From positions 1 to 5,679 of the forward strand of contig JAUXXK010000045.1 of the NCBI GenBank assembly GCA_030681145.1: DNA of 5,679 nt, given 5' to 3'. The notes below the pieces were generated by a model. It saw nothing but the letters and a program-made list of their open reading frames with translations. It was not told where the DNA came from and ran no database searches. The position numbers and the translations under genes are program-made. Positions 4,134-5,679 of the stretch are shown piece by piece. This DNA comes from Methanobacteriaceae archaeon. GTDB lineage: Archaea > Methanobacteriota > Methanobacteria > Methanobacteriales > Methanobacteriaceae. Position 1 is the first letter of the stretch. Each line of letters opens with the position of its first letter.

Positions 4134-5679
4134 TTACCCTGTTTCTATTTTTCCAGGCAGAAAATAGCTTATAATAAATCCTAGCATTAAAATTGCGGCC
4201 AGTATATCAAAAATCAATTTCATGGCCAAGCTAATAGTTTCATTTACAATTTTATTTACCTGTGGAATCATTGCGGGAGGTATATTCCTTGGTTCACTGG
4301 TCTGCATATGTTCCACGTAATGAAATGAACTGTTTCTGATTTGTTCCGTTGTCATATTAGTGGCAATTCCTGAATCTTCTATAGATGCAGTTAGGCCTGT
4401 AAAAATGCCTACCAAGAACAATACTCCAATTAAAGCAGTTCCCACAGAATATCCTAAATTTTTAAAGGCATTCATAAATCCTGAAGCATCTGATTGTTGG
4501 CTTTTTTTAGCAGATGACATGGTGATATTGTTTAATTGGGAAAGTAAAAGACCTATACCTACTCCAAATATAATGGTTCCACCGACAATATCCATTGCTT
4601 GTGTATCCATGCTAAAAGTTCCTCCCAATAGCCATGTTCCTATGGCTGAAATTAGAAAACCTATCATCAAAATGTATTTTGGGTATATGCGGGAGGATAC
4701 TTTTGCACCCATAAGTGAAAAGAATAAAATGGTTATTGATGCTGGTAAAAGGACTACGCCTGTCATAAACGCACTAAGTTTAGTTACCTGCTGGAGGAAT
4801 ACTGGAATTATGAACAAAAACCCGGCAAGTGGTATATTCTGTATTACTGATATTATGTTCCCTAACCCAAACACTCGATTTTTTAGAAGAGATATATCTG
4901 AAAGCGGTTCTAAATCATGGTTAATTCTTCTTCTCTGCCATAATAAAAATAATATAAATAGAATGGCACCGGGCGCAACTAACCATGGTACATAAGACCA
5001 GTAATCAGGTCTTGCCATTAGCAGTATGCCTAGAACAATTAGTATAAGAGATATTATCGATAAAAAGGCCCCCACTATATCTAAATCTTTCCATTTAAGT
5101 TTAGGTTTGGATTCTGAGAGGACATTTCTAAAAATCAAAATAATAACCAAGAAAATAATTTCAGAACCAAAAACCATTCTCCAAGAAAGGTATGTGGTGA
5201 AAACTCCACCAATAATAGGACCCACAGCAGCACCCATGGCAGATATACCACCCCATATCCCAAAAGCAATAGTTTTATCCCGACCAGTGTAACTGGATCC
5301 CACAAGCGTTGTTGTGGCCGGTAAAATCAAGGCAGCACCAATGCCCTCTAAAACAGCCCAACCTAAAAGTAACATTCCAACATTAATGCTTAGGGTAGAA
5401 ACAATAGTACCTGAAGTATATATAAGCACCCCTATCAAGAATGTCTTTTTCCTACCCAGGATGTCCTGGATTTTACTTCCAAGCAATAAAAATGATCCAA
5501 TAATAAGAGCATATAAAGCAATAATGGCCTGAATATTAGATAAAGTTGTATCAAAATCTTTAACCAGTGTGGTGATGGCCACATTCATGGCTGATGAATC
5601 AAGAACTATTATAAATACCGCCATACAAGCGATAATAACTACTCCCCATTTATAGGGTTCTTTGGTTACTATATCTTTG
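4134..5679 (-). CDS. MFS drug/metabolite exporter, DHA2 (EmrB/QacA-type) 14-helix family; N-terminus off the right edge
   Basis: A membrane antiporter that probably exports a hydrophobic or cationic compound in exchange for protons; the substrate is unknown. Numbering from ATG at 5624: LDSSAMNVA (8-16) at the end of helix 1 is the DHA2 signature; motif A is at 49-60 (G49, D54, G57, R58, K59); the motif B region is EGIGAA (93-98); antiporter motif C is GAAVGPIIGG (131-140). About fourteen hydrophobic segments are visible, with a polar loop of some 60 residues (about 412-470) before the last helix, as is usual for 14-helix exporters. The ATG at 5624 is probably not the start: the frame stays open to the window end, adding 18 residues that include the basic KEPYKW and the first half of helix 1, without another usable start codon. 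At least 514 residues are therefore encoded. The conserved Arg and Gln of motif B are replaced by A90 and E93. No local resistance regulator is visible. Confidence 0.93.
   Translation of the reverse strand, partial: KDIVTKEPYKWGVVIIACMAVFIIVLDSSAMNVAITTLVKDFDTTLSNIQAIIALYALIIGSFLLLGSKIQDILGRKKTFLIGVLIYTSGTIVSTLSINVGMLLLGWAVLEGIGAALILPATTTLVGSSYTGRDKTIAFGIWGGISAMGAAVGPIIGGVFTTYLSWRMVFGSEIIFLVIILIFRNVLSESKPKLKWKDLDIVGAFLSIISLILIVLGILLMARPDYWSYVPWLVAPGAILFILFLLWQRRRINHDLEPLSDISLLKNRVFGLGNIISVIQNIPLAGFLFIIPVFLQQVTKLSAFMTGVVLLPASITILFFSLMGAKVSSRIYPKYILMIGFLISAIGTWLLGGTFSMDTQAMDIVGGTIIFGVGIGLLLSQLNNITMSSAKKSQQSDASGFMNAFKNLGYSVGTALIGVLFLVGIFTGLTASIEDSGIATNMTTEQIRNSSFHYVEHMQTSEPRNIPPAMIPQVNKIVNETISLAMKLIFDILAAILMLGFIISYFLPGKIETG

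Noticed and set aside
4360..4995. 211-codon plus-strand open frame
   Set aside because: It lies antisense within the MFS exporter gene, whose motifs and hydrophobic segments are clear; the translated product has no recognisable domain.
5026..5532. Plus-strand open frames of 88 and 72 codons
   Set aside because: Both are antisense to the exporter coding sequence and look like shadows of it.

Overview
The window looks like chromosomal DNA of a methanogenic archaeon, most likely Methanobacteriales (Methanobacterium-like). This is an inference. It rests on very A/T-rich intergenic DNA, archaeal BRE/TATA-like boxes at the expected distance from starts, oligo-T tracts after stops, mostly SD-less starts, a small secreted protein of a style common in that order, and an archaeal-type DUF2283-like protein. 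No rRNA, tRNA, CRISPR array, insertion sequence or integrase was seen.

Layout: (1) 1-1777, minus: the N-terminal 592 residues of a P2-type (SERCA/PMR1-like) cation-transporting ATPase, running off the left edge. (2) 1778-1958: its upstream region, with a BRE/TATA promoter, an ATCCAT repeat cluster, an A/T palindrome and oligo-T tracts. (3) 1959-2465, minus: a small secreted, tyrosine-rich, basic protein with a C-terminal Ig-like strand pattern; it is the only gene here with a clear Shine-Dalgarno sequence. (4) 2466-2721: its leader and promoter, with inverted repeats and A-tracts, then the probable terminator of the next gene. (5) 2722-3105, minus: a small cytosolic protein resembling DUF2283. 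(6) 3106-3274: a divergent control region with an 11-bp direct repeat, a palindrome and an inverted repeat that takes in a start codon. (7) 3275-4027, plus: an orphan P-loop ATPase with AAA+-like features and no recognised function. (8) 4028-4133: a convergent spacer with an oligo-T tract and a hairpin. (9) 4134-5679, minus: a DHA2/EmrB-type 14-helix MFS exporter, complete at its C-terminus, whose true start lies beyond the right edge.

No operon is obvious: every gene is separated from its neighbour by more than 100 bp, and the internal ones have their own candidate signals. The two transporters are membrane housekeeping or stress functions of unknown substrate. The least understood part is the divergent pair, DUF2283-like protein and P-loop ATPase, which share a 169-bp control region rich in repeats. 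Nothing here proves a new system; that pair and the tyrosine-rich secreted protein deserve the closest look.
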